Numbered from the stretch's first letter, positions 7,580 to 16,988 are shown. The stretch: DNA of 64,000 nucleotides from JAFGLZ01 sp964390905 (GCA_964390905.1 CAYMLO010000023.1:1-64000); one strand, 5' to 3'. Notes: generated from the sequence alone by a model not told the origin. Translations and numbers: made by a program.

Positions 7580-9592
7580 TTAGTCTTTCAGAGAAAATGG
7601 GTTATCTCCTTTTCCCGCCCGGGAAGTCGCACTGGGCAGCATGCGCTTGAGCGACGCTCTCGCCGCGTCCAGCCCGTTCCGGAACGCCTCCTCGTGGGGG
7701 GCCGAACGAGCCAGATCGGCAAACTGTCTGGCCGCTATCGTCAGGGCGGCACGGTCCCCAAACGCCCTGCCGTAGGCGAGAAGTGCGTTGGCCGAATACG
7801 GTTCGGCCAGTCCCCCCGCCCGATTGACCAGCGTGTCCACGGCACGTTTCGCCCGGTCCCGCTGGTCGGCGGCGATGAAGACGGCCACGAGCTGACCGAG
7901 CGTCTGCGGCCTGACCGGCTCGCCGCGCTCGAAGATCCTCTGGCCGTAGTGGGCCGCCCTCGGCACATCGCCCCGATCGCGGTAGTAGCCGAACAGACAC
8001 GTCATCGCCCAGGGGTGCAGCATGTGCCGGTAGGAGGTGTCCGCCAGGGCGCGTTCGATGTCTGCAACAACGTCATCCATCATGTCCGTGCGACCGACCG
8101 CGCCACACGCGCCAGCCAGGCTGAACAGCATGTATTCGTGGTAGGGCGGGCGGTACCGAAAGACGTTGACGTTCGAGAGCACCATCAGCCCCGCCAGGGC
8201 ACCGACCGGCACCAGCGCCCGCCGCCAGCGAATCGGCGGCCTGAGGATCCCGGCAAGTTCGACAACGGCATAGGCAACGAAGGGCAAAAGGAGATGAACG
8301 ACGGGCAATCGATAGCGCGCGTTGATGATGAAGAAGACGCCGGGCAGTGCGAGCGCGAGGACCATCGCGATGACGTAGACCTGCCCCATCGTCCGCTCCC
8401 GACGTCGCAGCGCCATGCCCAACCCCACCCCCCCCAACGGCCCGATCAGGCCGACATGCAGCCAGGACAGCCCGTCCAGCAGGCGGCTGTACCCGCGAAG
8501 GTAGTTCAAGTCTTTGTTGTTGGGGAACTCATAGGCGTTGAGCATCCAGCAGGCGCGCTTGAACGTGTCGGTCAGAAACTTGCCTGGATACCGCCGGATG
8601 TAGTCGAACGTCACCCGGATGAGGAACCGCTCCACTTCGTCGTATCGCGGACACGGACCCAGGTGCTGAGCGGCATACAGGTAGCACGCCTGCCACCCTT
8701 CGTCCCACCGGACCCAAGGGTCGTTGAGGTCCAGGCCAGGGGAACGAACGGTGATATCAAGCTTCGGGCAGATCGCATTCTTCCCATCGGACGCGGGGTT
8801 GTTGGCGATCAGGAGGTTGACCCCGCCATAGGCGGAGATCAGGAGTCGCTCATTGGCGGCCAGCAGATTCCGGAGCGTCACCGGGGCGATGGCCAGCACG
8901 GTGCCGAGCACCAGCGGTCCAACCCGGGCCAGCCCGGTTCGGACCCAACGACGCTCCGTTTCACCGTCGGCTCGGGCCCGAGCCCCTCGCCGAGTCTGAA
9001 CCAGAAGGAGGACGGCCAGCACTGGCGCGAAGGCCAGGATGTTTGGCCGGGTGATCGCCCCCAGCCCCATCAGCCCCCCGGCGAAGAACCATTTCCAGGG
9101 ATGGTCATCCGCCAGCGCGACGAGCACGTAGGCCAGCAGCAGGTAGAGCAGGCAGGCCAACGACACGTCAAGCAGTTCGGCGCTGAAAAAGACCGATGTC
9201 CAGAGAACCGCCGCGAGCGCCCCGGCGATGACGCCGGCTGTGCGGCCGAACAGCCGGCCGCCGATCAGGTAGACCAGGACCGGGGCCCAACCGACCACAA
9301 AGACCTGGATGAATCGTGCGAGGAACGAATCGGGGCCGATCACCTTGTAGATCATGCCCAGGAAGTAGGCATAGAACGGGGCCTTGAAGTAGCCGTTGGG
9401 TGGCAGGGCGTCGTTGGCAATGGCCACCGCCACTTCATGCTGGGATCGCTCGTCAAGGACGAGGAACCGATACAGCGGATGGTCTTGGACCCCCTGGAGG
9501 AACGCCAAGCGGAGCCCCACCGCCACCGCGTAGATGGCCAAGGCCATCCAGAGCCCTCGACGCCGGTACCATCTGCGGGGTCGCGCCGTCAC
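7580..9592 (-). CDS. GT-C type membrane glycosyltransferase (family 39/PMT-like) with soluble C-terminus
   Basis: 670-residue polytopic protein. After a basic start comes a first membrane helix, then an extracytoplasmic loop with acidic residues (RFLVLDERSQHEVAVAIAND), as in lipid-phosphosugar-dependent GT-C enzymes of the PMT/ArnT type. About ten hydrophobic segments follow up to residue ~480, including AITRPNILAFAPVLAVLLL, typical of family 39. The last ~170 residues are soluble and helical, resembling TPR-like repeats (YGQRIFERGEPVRPQTLGQLVAVFIAADQRDRAKRAVDTL; compare the MMDDVVADIERALADTSYRH part). It is divergent from the GT2 gene at 9792, a plausible partner making the polyprenyl-phosphate sugar donor. 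Exact acceptor and sugar are unknown. Confidence 0.8.
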   Translation of the reverse strand: MTARPRRWYRRRGLWMALAIYAVAVGLRLAFLQGVQDHPLYRFLVLDERSQHEVAVAIANDALPPNGYFKAPFYAYFLGMIYKVIGPDSFLARFIQVFVVGWAPVLVYLIGGRLFGRTAGVIAGALAAVLWTSVFFSAELLDVSLACLLYLLLAYVLVALADDHPWKWFFAGGLMGLGAITRPNILAFAPVLAVLLLVQTRRGARARADGETERRWVRTGLARVGPLVLGTVLAIAPVTLRNLLAANERLLISAYGGVNLLIANNPASDGKNAICPKLDITVRSPGLDLNDPWVRWDEGWQACYLYAAQHLGPCPRYDEVERFLIRVTFDYIRRYPGKFLTDTFKRACWMLNAYEFPNNKDLNYLRGYSRLLDGLSWLHVGLIGPLGGVGLGMALRRRERTMGQVYVIAMVLALALPGVFFIINARYRLPVVHLLLPFVAYAVVELAGILRPPIRWRRALVPVGALAGLMVLSNVNVFRYRPPYHEYMLFSLAGACGAVGRTDMMDDVVADIERALADTSYRHMLHPWAMTCLFGYYRDRGDVPRAAHYGQRIFERGEPVRPQTLGQLVAVFIAADQRDRAKRAVDTLVNRAGGLAEPYSANALLAYGRAFGDRAALTIAARQFADLARSAPHEEAFRNGLDAARASLKRMLPSATSRAGKGDNPFSLKD

Positions 9593-9791
9593 ACCCGGGG
9601 CCTCCTGGCGGGCCGGTCGCCCGCCCGATTAACTCCAGTCCCAACCCGTTTGAGCCGACACCATCAGCATAAGGAGATTGTCGGACGTTGGCCACGCCCT
9701 GGCCTCTTGTCCGCCCGTCCCGATCGCCACGCGTGCTGGGAACAGGTCGCATCGTACGGCTTCATCGCGTATCCTTGGCCCCAGAGAAACC

Positions 9792-10547
9792 ATGACGAAC
9801 AAGGCACACGACGCGCCGGACATGTCGGTCATTGTCCCCTGCTATCAGGAGGCAGACCGCATCGTCGCGTCGATGGAGGCCATCACGGCCAGCCTGTCCA
9901 GCCGGTACCCGAACGGCTGGGAGATCATCGTCGTGGACGACGGCAGCACGGACGACACGGCGAAGCTGGTGAACGGTTTCGACCCCCGGGTCCGCGTCGT
10001 CAGGCTGCCGGCGAACCGCGGCAAGGGCGCGGCGGTTCGGACGGGGATGCTGGCCGCACGCGGGCGGCTCAGGCTGATGACCGATGCCGACCTGGCCACC
10101 CCCATCGAGGAACTCGACCGGCTCGTCGAAATGGCGGGGACCGGTGCCGACATCGTCATCGGGCGACGAACCGGCCCGCACTCGCGCGTCCACATGCCCC
10201 AACCGTGGTACCGCCAGACCATGGGCAAGGTATTCAACCTCGTCGGGCGGTTGCTCTTCAACGTCCGATACCAGGACACCCAATGCGGGTTCAAGCTGTT
10301 CACCGACCGCGCCGCCGAGGCGATCTTCGGGCGAACCCGGGTGGACCGCTTCGCCTTCGACTTCGAGTGCATCCTGCTGGCCCGTCAACTGGGTCTGAAG
10401 GTGGCCGAGTGCTACGTCTTGTGGAACCACGTCGAGGGCAGCCGCGTCCGCCTGGTGGCCGACAGCGCTTCGATGTTCTTCTCGCTGCTCAGGCTGCGGC
10501 TCGACCTCCACGGATCGAGCGCCCGCAGGCGGGGACGAATCCCTTGA
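9792..10547 (+). CDS. Glycosyltransferase family 2, polyprenyl-phosphate glucosyl/mannosyltransferase-like
   Basis: 252-residue GT-A fold enzyme. The start at ATG 9792 (MTNKAHDAPDMSVIVPCYQE) is preferred over an earlier in-frame ATG whose extension looks non-coding. It shows the N-terminal SVIVPCYQEADRI strand, VVDDGSTDDT, NRGKGAAVRTGM, the metal-binding TDADLATP, and YQDTQCGFKLFT, a pattern typical of dolichyl-phosphate beta-glucosyltransferase and its bacterial relatives. There is no C-terminal membrane domain. The product is probably a lipid-linked sugar consumed by a GT-C enzyme such as the divergently encoded neighbour (inference). Confidence 0.88.
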   Translation: MTNKAHDAPDMSVIVPCYQEADRIVASMEAITASLSSRYPNGWEIIVVDDGSTDDTAKLVNGFDPRVRVVRLPANRGKGAAVRTGMLAARGRLRLMTDADLATPIEELDRLVEMAGTGADIVIGRRTGPHSRVHMPQPWYRQTMGKVFNLVGRLLFNVRYQDTQCGFKLFTDRAAEAIFGRTRVDRFAFDFECILLARQLGLKVAECYVLWNHVEGSRVRLVADSASMFFSLLRLRLDLHGSSARRRGRIP

Positions 10548-10570
10548 TGCGCGACCGTCCCCAAACCTGG

Positions 10571-12460
10571 TCAATCGCTGACGTACCCCAATGAACGAAG
10601 CCGCTCGCGGGTCTCCTGATCGACCTCGGCGCGACTGGCTTGTGCGCCGGCGGGAACCACGGCGAGGTATCCGCCAGGCGGACCTCTTAGGGAAAGCTCG
10701 ACGCCGGTGGGCAGAAGGCCCGCCACATCCTCGGCGATGACCTTCTTGGTCTCGGCGGTAAAGGCATAGGGCAGCTCCTTGATGGGCGCCCTGTCCGCAC
10801 CGACCCGGAGGGCGATGTTCGCCGAGGCGTCGCACTGGTATTGCTCGACCACGACCTTGGCGTCAGGTGGCTCGACGCCAAACGACACGCTGTCCTCGTC
10901 CACCATCCACCACCCTCTGTTCCGCAGCTCCTGGGTATCACACCGGTTGGTGCCCGTGATCTCCAAACCCAGGACCTTCCCGTTCTCTGCGATCTGGGCC
11001 GTGTCCCCCGCCTCGAACTTGTAGCGCTTCAGGCGGACGAACTGGCCTTCCGTACGGAACGTGGCGCGGAAGTTGCGCGGCTTGTTGTTCTTCTCGATGA
11101 GGTTGACGTTACGGAAGTGGATGCCCGGCGTCGACGACACCAAGTAGTTGGACAGGAGGCCCGCCATCTCAACGCCCATCGTCATCTCGGCGCCCAGCAC
11201 GTTGATCCGCTCGTCCGGGTCAGAAACGATGTCGAAGAGCATCTTCCTGGCCACAGGCAAGGCCTGGTCGACGTACTTGTAGCGCCCCATCAGGACGGCG
11301 GCCAGCACGGACCTTTCTGCCGGCTTGGACTTGCCTCGGCCCAGGACATGATCGGACTGCATGAAGAGCGCCCGGGTCGAGCGTGACCCTCCCGGCTCGC
11401 CGATCGCCTTTACCAAGTCCACGCCATCCAGAGCCACTGTCTGGTCCCGCTCGAGGTACGCCAGCAGCGTCGGCAAGACATCCACCAGAGAGACCCGCGC
11501 CGACACCCGCCGCCCCGCCTCCGCGTTCTTGGGGAACTTGACCAGCAGGGGCACGCGGACCGACTCCTCGAAGAGGGTCCGCCCATGCCCGCCGTGACCG
11601 TGCTCGAAGAACTCCTCGCCGTGGTCGGCCGTGAAGACGATGAGGGCATCCTCGTACAGCGAGCGTTGCTTGAGGTAGTCCAGCACCTTGCCAAAGTGCT
11701 GATCACCAAAGGCAATCTCGCCGTCGTATCCCTTGATCAGGTCCTCGACCACGGGCGGCGCGGGGTTCCGCAGCCAGCGCCCCATCGTCGCCCGCCTCGG
11801 CAAGCGCTCTCCCCACATCGTGTCGTAGGGGGCCGGCGGGTCGTACCCCTCATGCGGGTCCATCGCATGGACATAACAGAAGAAGGGCCGCGTCGCATCC
11901 TTTCCCAGGTGCCGCAAGACGGCCTTGGCGACCTTGTCGGCCCGGCCGTCGCTCAGACTCTTGTCGGCCGGGTTGAAGAAATCGAACCCCGCGCCGAACC
12001 CCCAACGTGGCAGGATCCAAGGATTGGCCGAGAACGCCGCCGTCTGATACCCCAGCGGCTTGAGGTACTCGCCGATGAGACGTGTCCCGGAAACCCGCCC
12101 GTAGTACCCGACCGTCTTGTGGCGGTGGGGATTGAGCCCCGTCAGCAGAGACGCCGTCGCGGGCTTGGTCCATGACGATGGGGCGTAGGCGTTCTGGTAG
12201 ACCACCGCGTCGCGCGCGAACTCATCCAGCCGAGGGGAGGTGGGGCGGGCGTAGCCATAGGGGCCCAGGTGATCCGACCGGAGCGTATCCACCAACCAGA
12301 TCACGATGTCGGGCTTCTCGATGTGGGGGATCCCCACCTTCGGCGGCGCGTTGGCAGGCGCGGGGTCCTTGCTGCACCCCGCCATGGCAAGGGGCACGAT
12401 CAAGGTCGCCATCGCCCCAGCGACACCCCACTTCAGGCCCTGTCTCGCCCGTCGACCCAT
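10571..12460 (-). CDS. Sulfatase-fold (alkaline phosphatase superfamily) lipoprotein
   Basis: Sulfatase domain protein (PF00884) of about 629 residues. The start at 12460 gives MGRRARQGLKWGV and a lipobox LAMAGC at Cys29; GGGAG lies nine bases upstream, and ATG 12469 is an alternative. Metal-site motifs are DIVIWLVDTLRSDHLGPYGY and VFTADHGEEFFEHGHGGHG. At the nucleophile position, where formylglycine sulfatases have CxPxR or SxPxR, this protein reads SSWTKPATASLLTGL, with Thr98 in register and no Arg. It cannot be matured to formylglycine and may be a phosphatase, phosphotransferase or atypical sulfatase. A ~200-residue beta-rich C-terminal region follows. The gene is convergent with the GT2 gene. 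Confidence 0.87.
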   Translation of the reverse strand: MGRRARQGLKWGVAGAMATLIVPLAMAGCSKDPAPANAPPKVGIPHIEKPDIVIWLVDTLRSDHLGPYGYARPTSPRLDEFARDAVVYQNAYAPSSWTKPATASLLTGLNPHRHKTVGYYGRVSGTRLIGEYLKPLGYQTAAFSANPWILPRWGFGAGFDFFNPADKSLSDGRADKVAKAVLRHLGKDATRPFFCYVHAMDPHEGYDPPAPYDTMWGERLPRRATMGRWLRNPAPPVVEDLIKGYDGEIAFGDQHFGKVLDYLKQRSLYEDALIVFTADHGEEFFEHGHGGHGRTLFEESVRVPLLVKFPKNAEAGRRVSARVSLVDVLPTLLAYLERDQTVALDGVDLVKAIGEPGGSRSTRALFMQSDHVLGRGKSKPAERSVLAAVLMGRYKYVDQALPVARKMLFDIVSDPDERINVLGAEMTMGVEMAGLLSNYLVSSTPGIHFRNVNLIEKNNKPRNFRATFRTEGQFVRLKRYKFEAGDTAQIAENGKVLGLEITGTNRCDTQELRNRGWWMVDEDSVSFGVEPPDAKVVVEQYQCDASANIALRVGADRAPIKELPYAFTAETKKVIAEDVAGLLPTGVELSLRGPPGGYLAVVPAGAQASRAEVDQETRERLRSLGYVSD

Positions 12461-12667
12461 GACACGCATCTCCCACCCCGCAACACCAACTCCTTGGGAA
12501 GGCCAGACGCTAGGCCGACGTAGCGGCCTTCGGCCGCCAAGAACCGCTGCCGGGGGCCGCCCGCCGAGACGCGAGCATTCGCCCGAACCGCTCCCAACTC
12601 GGCGCAACGATCTCTAGGTTGCAGGATACACCGGAGGCGGGATGCGTTCCAGGGCCTTTGCCCGGCC

Positions 12668-12699
12668 GCGGCGGCTGAACGGCGCCGTTCGGCCGCCGC
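12668..12699 (-). terminator. Candidate terminator hairpin after the debranching-enzyme gene
   Basis: Near-perfect 14-base inverted repeat (GCGGCGGCTGAACG / CGTTCGGCCGCCGC, one mismatch, short loop) just past the stop at 12708. No clear T-tract follows, so it may act only as a 3-prime stabilising hairpin. The rest of the 240-base gap before the sulfatase gene holds nothing else recognisable. Confidence 0.45.
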
Positions 12700-12707
12700 A
12701 TGCCCGA

Positions 12708-14825
12708 TCAGGAACGGGTCGCTCTGGCCGATCGGGCGTCCTTGGGCGGATGGATCTGCTCGGCGCCCGACGACTCGCCGCCGGGCTGGCCAGCCAGGAT
12801 CAGATGTCGGGCGCGAAGGACCTCCGCGACGCTCCAGGCCTGGGCGATGCAGCCCCTGGGCGTGTGGGGAGGATCGCCGTCGAAGACCTCGCTGATGCTC
12901 CCCAGGCCGGCTTGACCCAGGTGGCTGATCAAGGGCTCCAGAATGGTCTCGGCCCGCCGCCGAGCCTCGTCGCCAAACGCGTTCACCCGCAGCAACGCCT
13001 CGACGAACGGACCGATCAGCCACGCCCACACCGTCCCCTGGTGATAGGCCGAATCCCGGCTGAACGTGTCCCCCTCGTACCGCCCGCGGTACTGCGGCGC
13101 GCCGGGCGCCAACGACCGCAGGCCGTACGGGGTCAAGAGATGCTTCTCGGCGCACGCAACGACGGACCGTTGCTGATCGCGGGACAGGGCCGAGTGCGGC
13201 AGGCTGACCGCGAGGATCTGGTTCGGTCGGATGCTCGCGTCGATGTCGGTCTGCCGCACGCAATCGAACAGGCATTGGTCCCGCTCGTTCCAGAACGTCG
13301 GTGCGAACCGCTGCCGAACCCGATCGGCCAGGTCGCTACAGCGGACGGCCTGCTCGGCGTCGACCGACGTCAGCCGCCTGGCCAGGACGCACAGAGCGTT
13401 GTACCACAGGGCGTTGATCTCCACCGGCTTGCCGTGACGCGGTGTGAAGACGGCATCGCCGCACTTGGCGTCCATCCAGGTCACCTGCGTGCTGGGGTTG
13501 CCGCAGCGCACCAGGCCATCCTCGTCGACCGCGGTGTCGAAGGCCGTGCCCTCCTCGAACGCCCGCACCACCGCCGCGCAGGCCGGCCCGAGGACCTTCT
13601 GCCAGCTCGCCTCGTCGCCGCTGCTCAAGACATACTGGTCGGCCGCGTGGATGAACCAGAGACTCGCGTCGATGCTGTTGTACTCGCACTCGTCGCCGTA
13701 GTCGCTGAATCGGTTGGGGATCAACCCGTCACGCTGCTTCTCGGCGAACGTGCGGAGGACCTCCAGTGCCTGATCGTGCAGCCCGCGGCAGATCATCAGG
13801 CCCGGCAGGGCGATGAAGGTATCTCGCCCCCAGTCCCCGAACCAATGATACCCGGCCAGGATCGTCGTCGACTGATAGCCCCCCGCCCGATTCCGCCGGA
13901 CAATAACCTGATCGGCGGCGTTGGCAAGCTGCTGACTGACCAGATCGGGCACCGGCGCCGGCGGCGCCGGCGGCGGCTCGGCCGTGGCCATCCCTAAGAG
14001 GTTGTAAGCGTCAACGAGTCCCGTGCTATTGGCCACCACGGACCACGCCAGCTTTCCCCCCGGACGGAGCCGCGCCCGCCACCACCCGGGGCTGAAGAGG
14101 TCCTCGCCGCAGGCCTGACCCCGCTCGGCCTCGACCCGATAGCGGAAGTTGAACCACCAATCCGGCTGGTGGTCGTAACGAACCACCTGCGAAGGCTCCT
14201 GCGCGTGCGGAATCAAGGCCACCGACAACTCGTGATCGACCTTGTCGGCCAACCAGACGGCGCAGCGCGGATCGCCGTCCATGTCGAAGACCTCGCCCAT
14301 CCGTCGGCGACGGAGGTCGTGGAAATCCCGACAGGCGATCATCGGAAGGAAGTCGACCTGCACCGCCCCGCCGCTGCGTTCGTCGACGTGGTACTCTACG
14401 CTGACGACGGGGTGCCCGTGATACATGACGATCCGCTTGGTCAGCTCGATGTCGCCCACCTGATAGACGAACTGGACCCAGGGACGCGGCGCGGCGATGG
14501 AGAAGTCGAACTCCTTGAGATGCTCGAACCCGCGCGGGTGGATCGCATGGTTGAACTCGAAGTTGGCCAGTTCCACCGGGCTATCCGGCAGGAGGATCTT
14601 CTCCAGCATCGCCGACACCAGCACGGCCCGTTCCAGCGGCGGGCGCTTCGGCGAAACGAACAGCCCGTGGTACCGACGCGTGTTCAGGCCGGTCACCGTG
14701 CTGCTCGCGTAGCCCCCCAAACCGTTGGTGATCAGCCACTCGCGGCCCAGCAGCTCGTCCAAACCGCCCTGCAACGCCTGGCAACAGGCCAGCGGGCAGG
14801 CGGCGTCTGATGAATTCTGCGACAT
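12708..14825 (-). CDS. Glycogen debranching enzyme-like amylo-alpha-1,6-glucosidase
   Basis: 705-residue protein with the two-domain plan of bacterial and archaeal debranching enzymes. The N-terminal beta-domain starts GREWLITNGLGGYASSTVTG with LNTRRYHGLFVS. The C-terminal (alpha/alpha)6 glucosidase domain begins around residue 290 and contains YHWFGDWGRDTFIALPGLMI, followed by NSIDASLWFIHAADQYV and the acidic VFDGDPPHTPRGCIAQAWSV near the end. It should hydrolyse alpha-1,6 branch points in glycogen or a related glucan in the cytoplasm. The gene follows ftsY by about 90 bases on the same strand and may be read through from the ribH-nusB-ftsY unit. Confidence 0.92.
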   Translation of the reverse strand: MSQNSSDAACPLACCQALQGGLDELLGREWLITNGLGGYASSTVTGLNTRRYHGLFVSPKRPPLERAVLVSAMLEKILLPDSPVELANFEFNHAIHPRGFEHLKEFDFSIAAPRPWVQFVYQVGDIELTKRIVMYHGHPVVSVEYHVDERSGGAVQVDFLPMIACRDFHDLRRRRMGEVFDMDGDPRCAVWLADKVDHELSVALIPHAQEPSQVVRYDHQPDWWFNFRYRVEAERGQACGEDLFSPGWWRARLRPGGKLAWSVVANSTGLVDAYNLLGMATAEPPPAPPAPVPDLVSQQLANAADQVIVRRNRAGGYQSTTILAGYHWFGDWGRDTFIALPGLMICRGLHDQALEVLRTFAEKQRDGLIPNRFSDYGDECEYNSIDASLWFIHAADQYVLSSGDEASWQKVLGPACAAVVRAFEEGTAFDTAVDEDGLVRCGNPSTQVTWMDAKCGDAVFTPRHGKPVEINALWYNALCVLARRLTSVDAEQAVRCSDLADRVRQRFAPTFWNERDQCLFDCVRQTDIDASIRPNQILAVSLPHSALSRDQQRSVVACAEKHLLTPYGLRSLAPGAPQYRGRYEGDTFSRDSAYHQGTVWAWLIGPFVEALLRVNAFGDEARRRAETILEPLISHLGQAGLGSISEVFDGDPPHTPRGCIAQAWSVAEVLRARHLILAGQPGGESSGAEQIHPPKDARSARATRS

Positions 14826-14915
14826 GATCCGCCTCGTCCAGCATATGAGGCCGAGCGGCCCGGCGGGGCCGGCATCAGCGATTTGTATTCGGCGCAGCAG
14901 CGCCCGGCAAGACCC

Positions 14916-15824
14916 CTACGCGCCGAGAAGGGCCTCGACGAAGATCTGCGGGTCGAACGGCGCGATGTCCTCGGGCGTCTCACCGAGTCCGACGAACTTG
15001 ACCGGGATGTTCAGCTGATCGCGAATGCCCACCACGATGCCGCCCTTCGCCGAACCGTCCAGCTTGGCCAGGTAGATGCCCGTCACCCGAGTGTGCTCGC
15101 CGAAGACCTTGGCCTGGTTGATAGCATTCTGACCGATGGTGCTGTCCAGCACGAGCAGGACCTCGTGCGGCGCGCCGGGGATCTTCTTCTCCACGACCCG
15201 CTGGATCTTGCCCAGCTCGCGCATCAGATGATCCTGCGTGTGGAGTCTCCCGGCCGTGTCCACCAGCAGAACGTCCGCGCCCCGGGCCGTTGCCGCCTCG
15301 CACGCGTCGAAGGCCACCGCACCCGGATCGGAGCCCTGTTGATGCTTGACGATCTGGACCCCGATCCTATCCGACCAGATCGTGAGCTGCTCGACGGCGG
15401 CCGCGCGGAACGTGTCGCACGCCGCCAGGATGACGCTCTTGCCTTCCTGCTTGAGCCAATACGCCAGCTTGGCCACCCCCGTCGTCTTGCCCGACCCGTT
15501 GATACCCGCCACCAGGACGACCGTCGGGCCGCTCTCAGCGAACGTCAGCCGCCGCTCCTCTTCGGGCCAATAGGAGACGATCTTGTCCTTGAGAAACGGG
15601 ATGATTTGCTCAGCCTCGGTGATCTGGGCGGCGCGATAGGCCTCGCGGACCTCTCCGATCAGCTGCATCGTCGTGGTCGGGCCCATGTCGTCGGCGAGCA
15701 TCGTCTCCTCGAGCCGGTCCAACAGCTCGTCGGAGATCTTGCCGCGCAACAGCGCCCGAAACCCCCCGCTGATCTTCTCGCGGGTCTTGGCCAGGCCTCG
15801 CTTGACTCGATCGAACAACCCCAT
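14916..15824 (-). CDS. ftsY: Signal recognition particle receptor FtsY
   Basis: SRP receptor GTPase that docks ribosome-SRP complexes at the membrane. The start MGLFDRVKRGLAKTREKISG at 15824 gives 302 residues: a short N domain without the long acidic A domain of Escherichia coli, then the NG domain. Visible GTPase motifs are GINGSGKTT (G1), DTFRAAAVEQL, DTAGR (G3), AKLDGSAKGG (G4, with Ala in place of the usual Thr) and VKFVGLGETPEDIAPFD. Transcribed with ribH and nusB; the gap to nusB is 46 bases. Confidence 0.97.
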   Translation of the reverse strand: MGLFDRVKRGLAKTREKISGGFRALLRGKISDELLDRLEETMLADDMGPTTTMQLIGEVREAYRAAQITEAEQIIPFLKDKIVSYWPEEERRLTFAESGPTVVLVAGINGSGKTTGVAKLAYWLKQEGKSVILAACDTFRAAAVEQLTIWSDRIGVQIVKHQQGSDPGAVAFDACEAATARGADVLLVDTAGRLHTQDHLMRELGKIQRVVEKKIPGAPHEVLLVLDSTIGQNAINQAKVFGEHTRVTGIYLAKLDGSAKGGIVVGIRDQLNIPVKFVGLGETPEDIAPFDPQIFVEALLGA

Positions 15825-15870
15825 GAATGCCACTCGCCCAGGACCCCGCCGTCCACGCCATCGCGGTGCG

Positions 15871-16302
15871 TCAGTCGTCCGCTGACCCCGCCGACGCCTC
15901 CAGACGCTTCCGCACCGCGTCGAGCACACCGTTGATGAACTGGGGCGACTCGGCGCCGCCGAACCGCTTGCCCAGCTCGATGGCCTCGTCGATGACGACC
16001 GCCGCCGGCGGGCCGTCCGGCGCCATCATCTCCGAGACGGCCAGCCGCAAGATGCTTCGATCGGCCGCGCCCATGCGGTCGACGGCCCAGTGCTCGCTTG
16101 CCCCGCCGATCAACGCGTCGGCCCGGTCCCGGCCGGCCCACGCCCCGCGGGTCAGACGATCGGCGTCATCGACCACGTCGGGTCCCTGCCCGGAATCCCC
16201 CAAGAACCCGGCGACCTGCTCCAGGAAATCGTCCCCCTGTGCGTCCAGTTGAAACAAGGCCTGCACAACGAGAATTCGGGCCTGGCGGCGCTTCGTCTTC
16301 AC
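15871..16302 (-). CDS. nusB: Transcription antitermination factor NusB
   Basis: 143-residue all-helical RNA-binding protein that joins NusE/S10 at boxA in rRNA antitermination. It starts KRRQARILVVQALFQLD and contains VDRMGAADRSILRLAVSEM and VVIDEAIELGKRFGGAESPQFINGVLDAVRK, all typical NusB landmarks. It follows ribH by six bases, the common ribH-nusB pairing, and precedes ftsY. Confidence 0.96.
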   Translation of the reverse strand: MKTKRRQARILVVQALFQLDAQGDDFLEQVAGFLGDSGQGPDVVDDADRLTRGAWAGRDRADALIGGASEHWAVDRMGAADRSILRLAVSEMMAPDGPPAAVVIDEAIELGKRFGGAESPQFINGVLDAVRKRLEASAGSADD

Positions 16303-16308
16303 GGTTCG

Positions 16309-16794
16309 CTACTTCTTGCCCGACAGGCCCTTGATCTCGGCGAAGAGGTTGACCATCTCGATGGCGGCCGCGGCGGCGTCCGCCCCCTTGTTGCCGGCCT
16401 TCGTGCCGGCCCGCTCGACGGCCTGCTCGATGGTGTCGGTCGTCAGCACGCCGAAGATCACCGGCACCCCGGCCTCCAGACCCACCTGGCCCACCCCCTT
16501 GCTGACCTCCGCCGCGATGTAGTCAAAATGGGGCGTATGCCCCCGGATCACGCAGCCCAGACAGATCACCGCGTCGAACGCGCCGCTGGCAGCCAACTTC
16601 TTGGCCGTCAACGGAATCTCGAACGAGCCCGGCACCCACACCTCCGTGATCCGCTCCGGGTCCCCGCCATGCCGAGCAATGGTGTCGATCGCACCGCCAA
16701 CCAGCTTGTTCGTGATGAATTCGTTGAACCGACTGGCCACCAGGGCGAACTTCATCCCCTTGGCCATCAGTTCGCCGACGACTTTCTTGGGCAT
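16309..16794 (-). CDS. ribH: 6,7-dimethyl-8-ribityllumazine synthase
   Basis: Penultimate enzyme of riboflavin synthesis, condensing 5-amino-6-ribitylaminouracil with 3,4-dihydroxybutanone phosphate. The product from ATG 16794 is 161 residues, normal for the family. It shows FALVASRFNEFITNKLVGGA, WVPGSFEIPLTAKKLA, AVICLGCVIRGHTPHFDYIA (with the catalytic His) and PVIFGVLTTDTIEQAVERAG. A GGGAG ribosome site lies nine bases upstream, which supports this start over a longer frame to 16974. It is the first gene of a ribH-nusB-ftsY transcription unit with a candidate promoter at 16857-16885. Confidence 0.97.
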   Translation of the reverse strand: MPKKVVGELMAKGMKFALVASRFNEFITNKLVGGAIDTIARHGGDPERITEVWVPGSFEIPLTAKKLAASGAFDAVICLGCVIRGHTPHFDYIAAEVSKGVGQVGLEAGVPVIFGVLTTDTIEQAVERAGTKAGNKGADAAAAAIEMVNLFAEIKGLSGKK

Positions 16795-16856
16795 GACCCG
16801 ATCTCCCGTGGACCCCGGCCGCGAATCGCGCCGGGCAGGCAAGACGCCATTCAACC

Positions 16857-16885
16857 AGGATAGTCCGCGCCGTTGCGGTTTGCAA
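16857..16885 (-). promoter_or_regulatory. Candidate promoter of ribH-nusB-ftsY (TTGCAA-17-TATCCT)
   Basis: Minus-strand TTGCAA (16885-16880) and TATCCT (16862-16857) with a 17-base spacer, giving a leader of about 56 bases before ribH. No FMN riboswitch is seen in this leader. Confidence 0.5.
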
Positions 16886-16900
16886 CCGTCGCCGCACCCC

Positions 16901-16928
16901 TTCCGGACCGGCCCACATCGCATAGAAT
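16901..16928 (+). promoter_or_regulatory. Candidate promoter of the VWA-domain gene (TTCCGG-16-TAGAAT)
   Basis: Plus-strand -10 TAGAAT (16923-16928) with a weaker -35 TTCCGG and a 16-base spacer, about 60 bases before ATG 16989. It lies back-to-back with the ribH promoter. Confidence 0.35.
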
Positions 16929-16988
16929 GCATGAGACCAACGGGCCCCGGTCGCCCGAGCGAAGCTGCCCCCAACGTCTGCGAAGGCC

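Noticed and set aside
7577..10594. 1005-codon open frame on the plus strand
   Set aside because: Antisense shadow of the GT-C gene (7580-9592) running into a different frame over the GT2 gene; Arg/Gln/His-rich, no domain.
12642..13997. 451-codon plus-strand frame
   Set aside because: Antisense of the debranching-enzyme gene, whose protein motifs are unambiguous.
16795..16856. FMN riboswitch upstream of ribH
   Set aside because: The leader is only about 60 bases and none of the conserved RFN element blocks is present.
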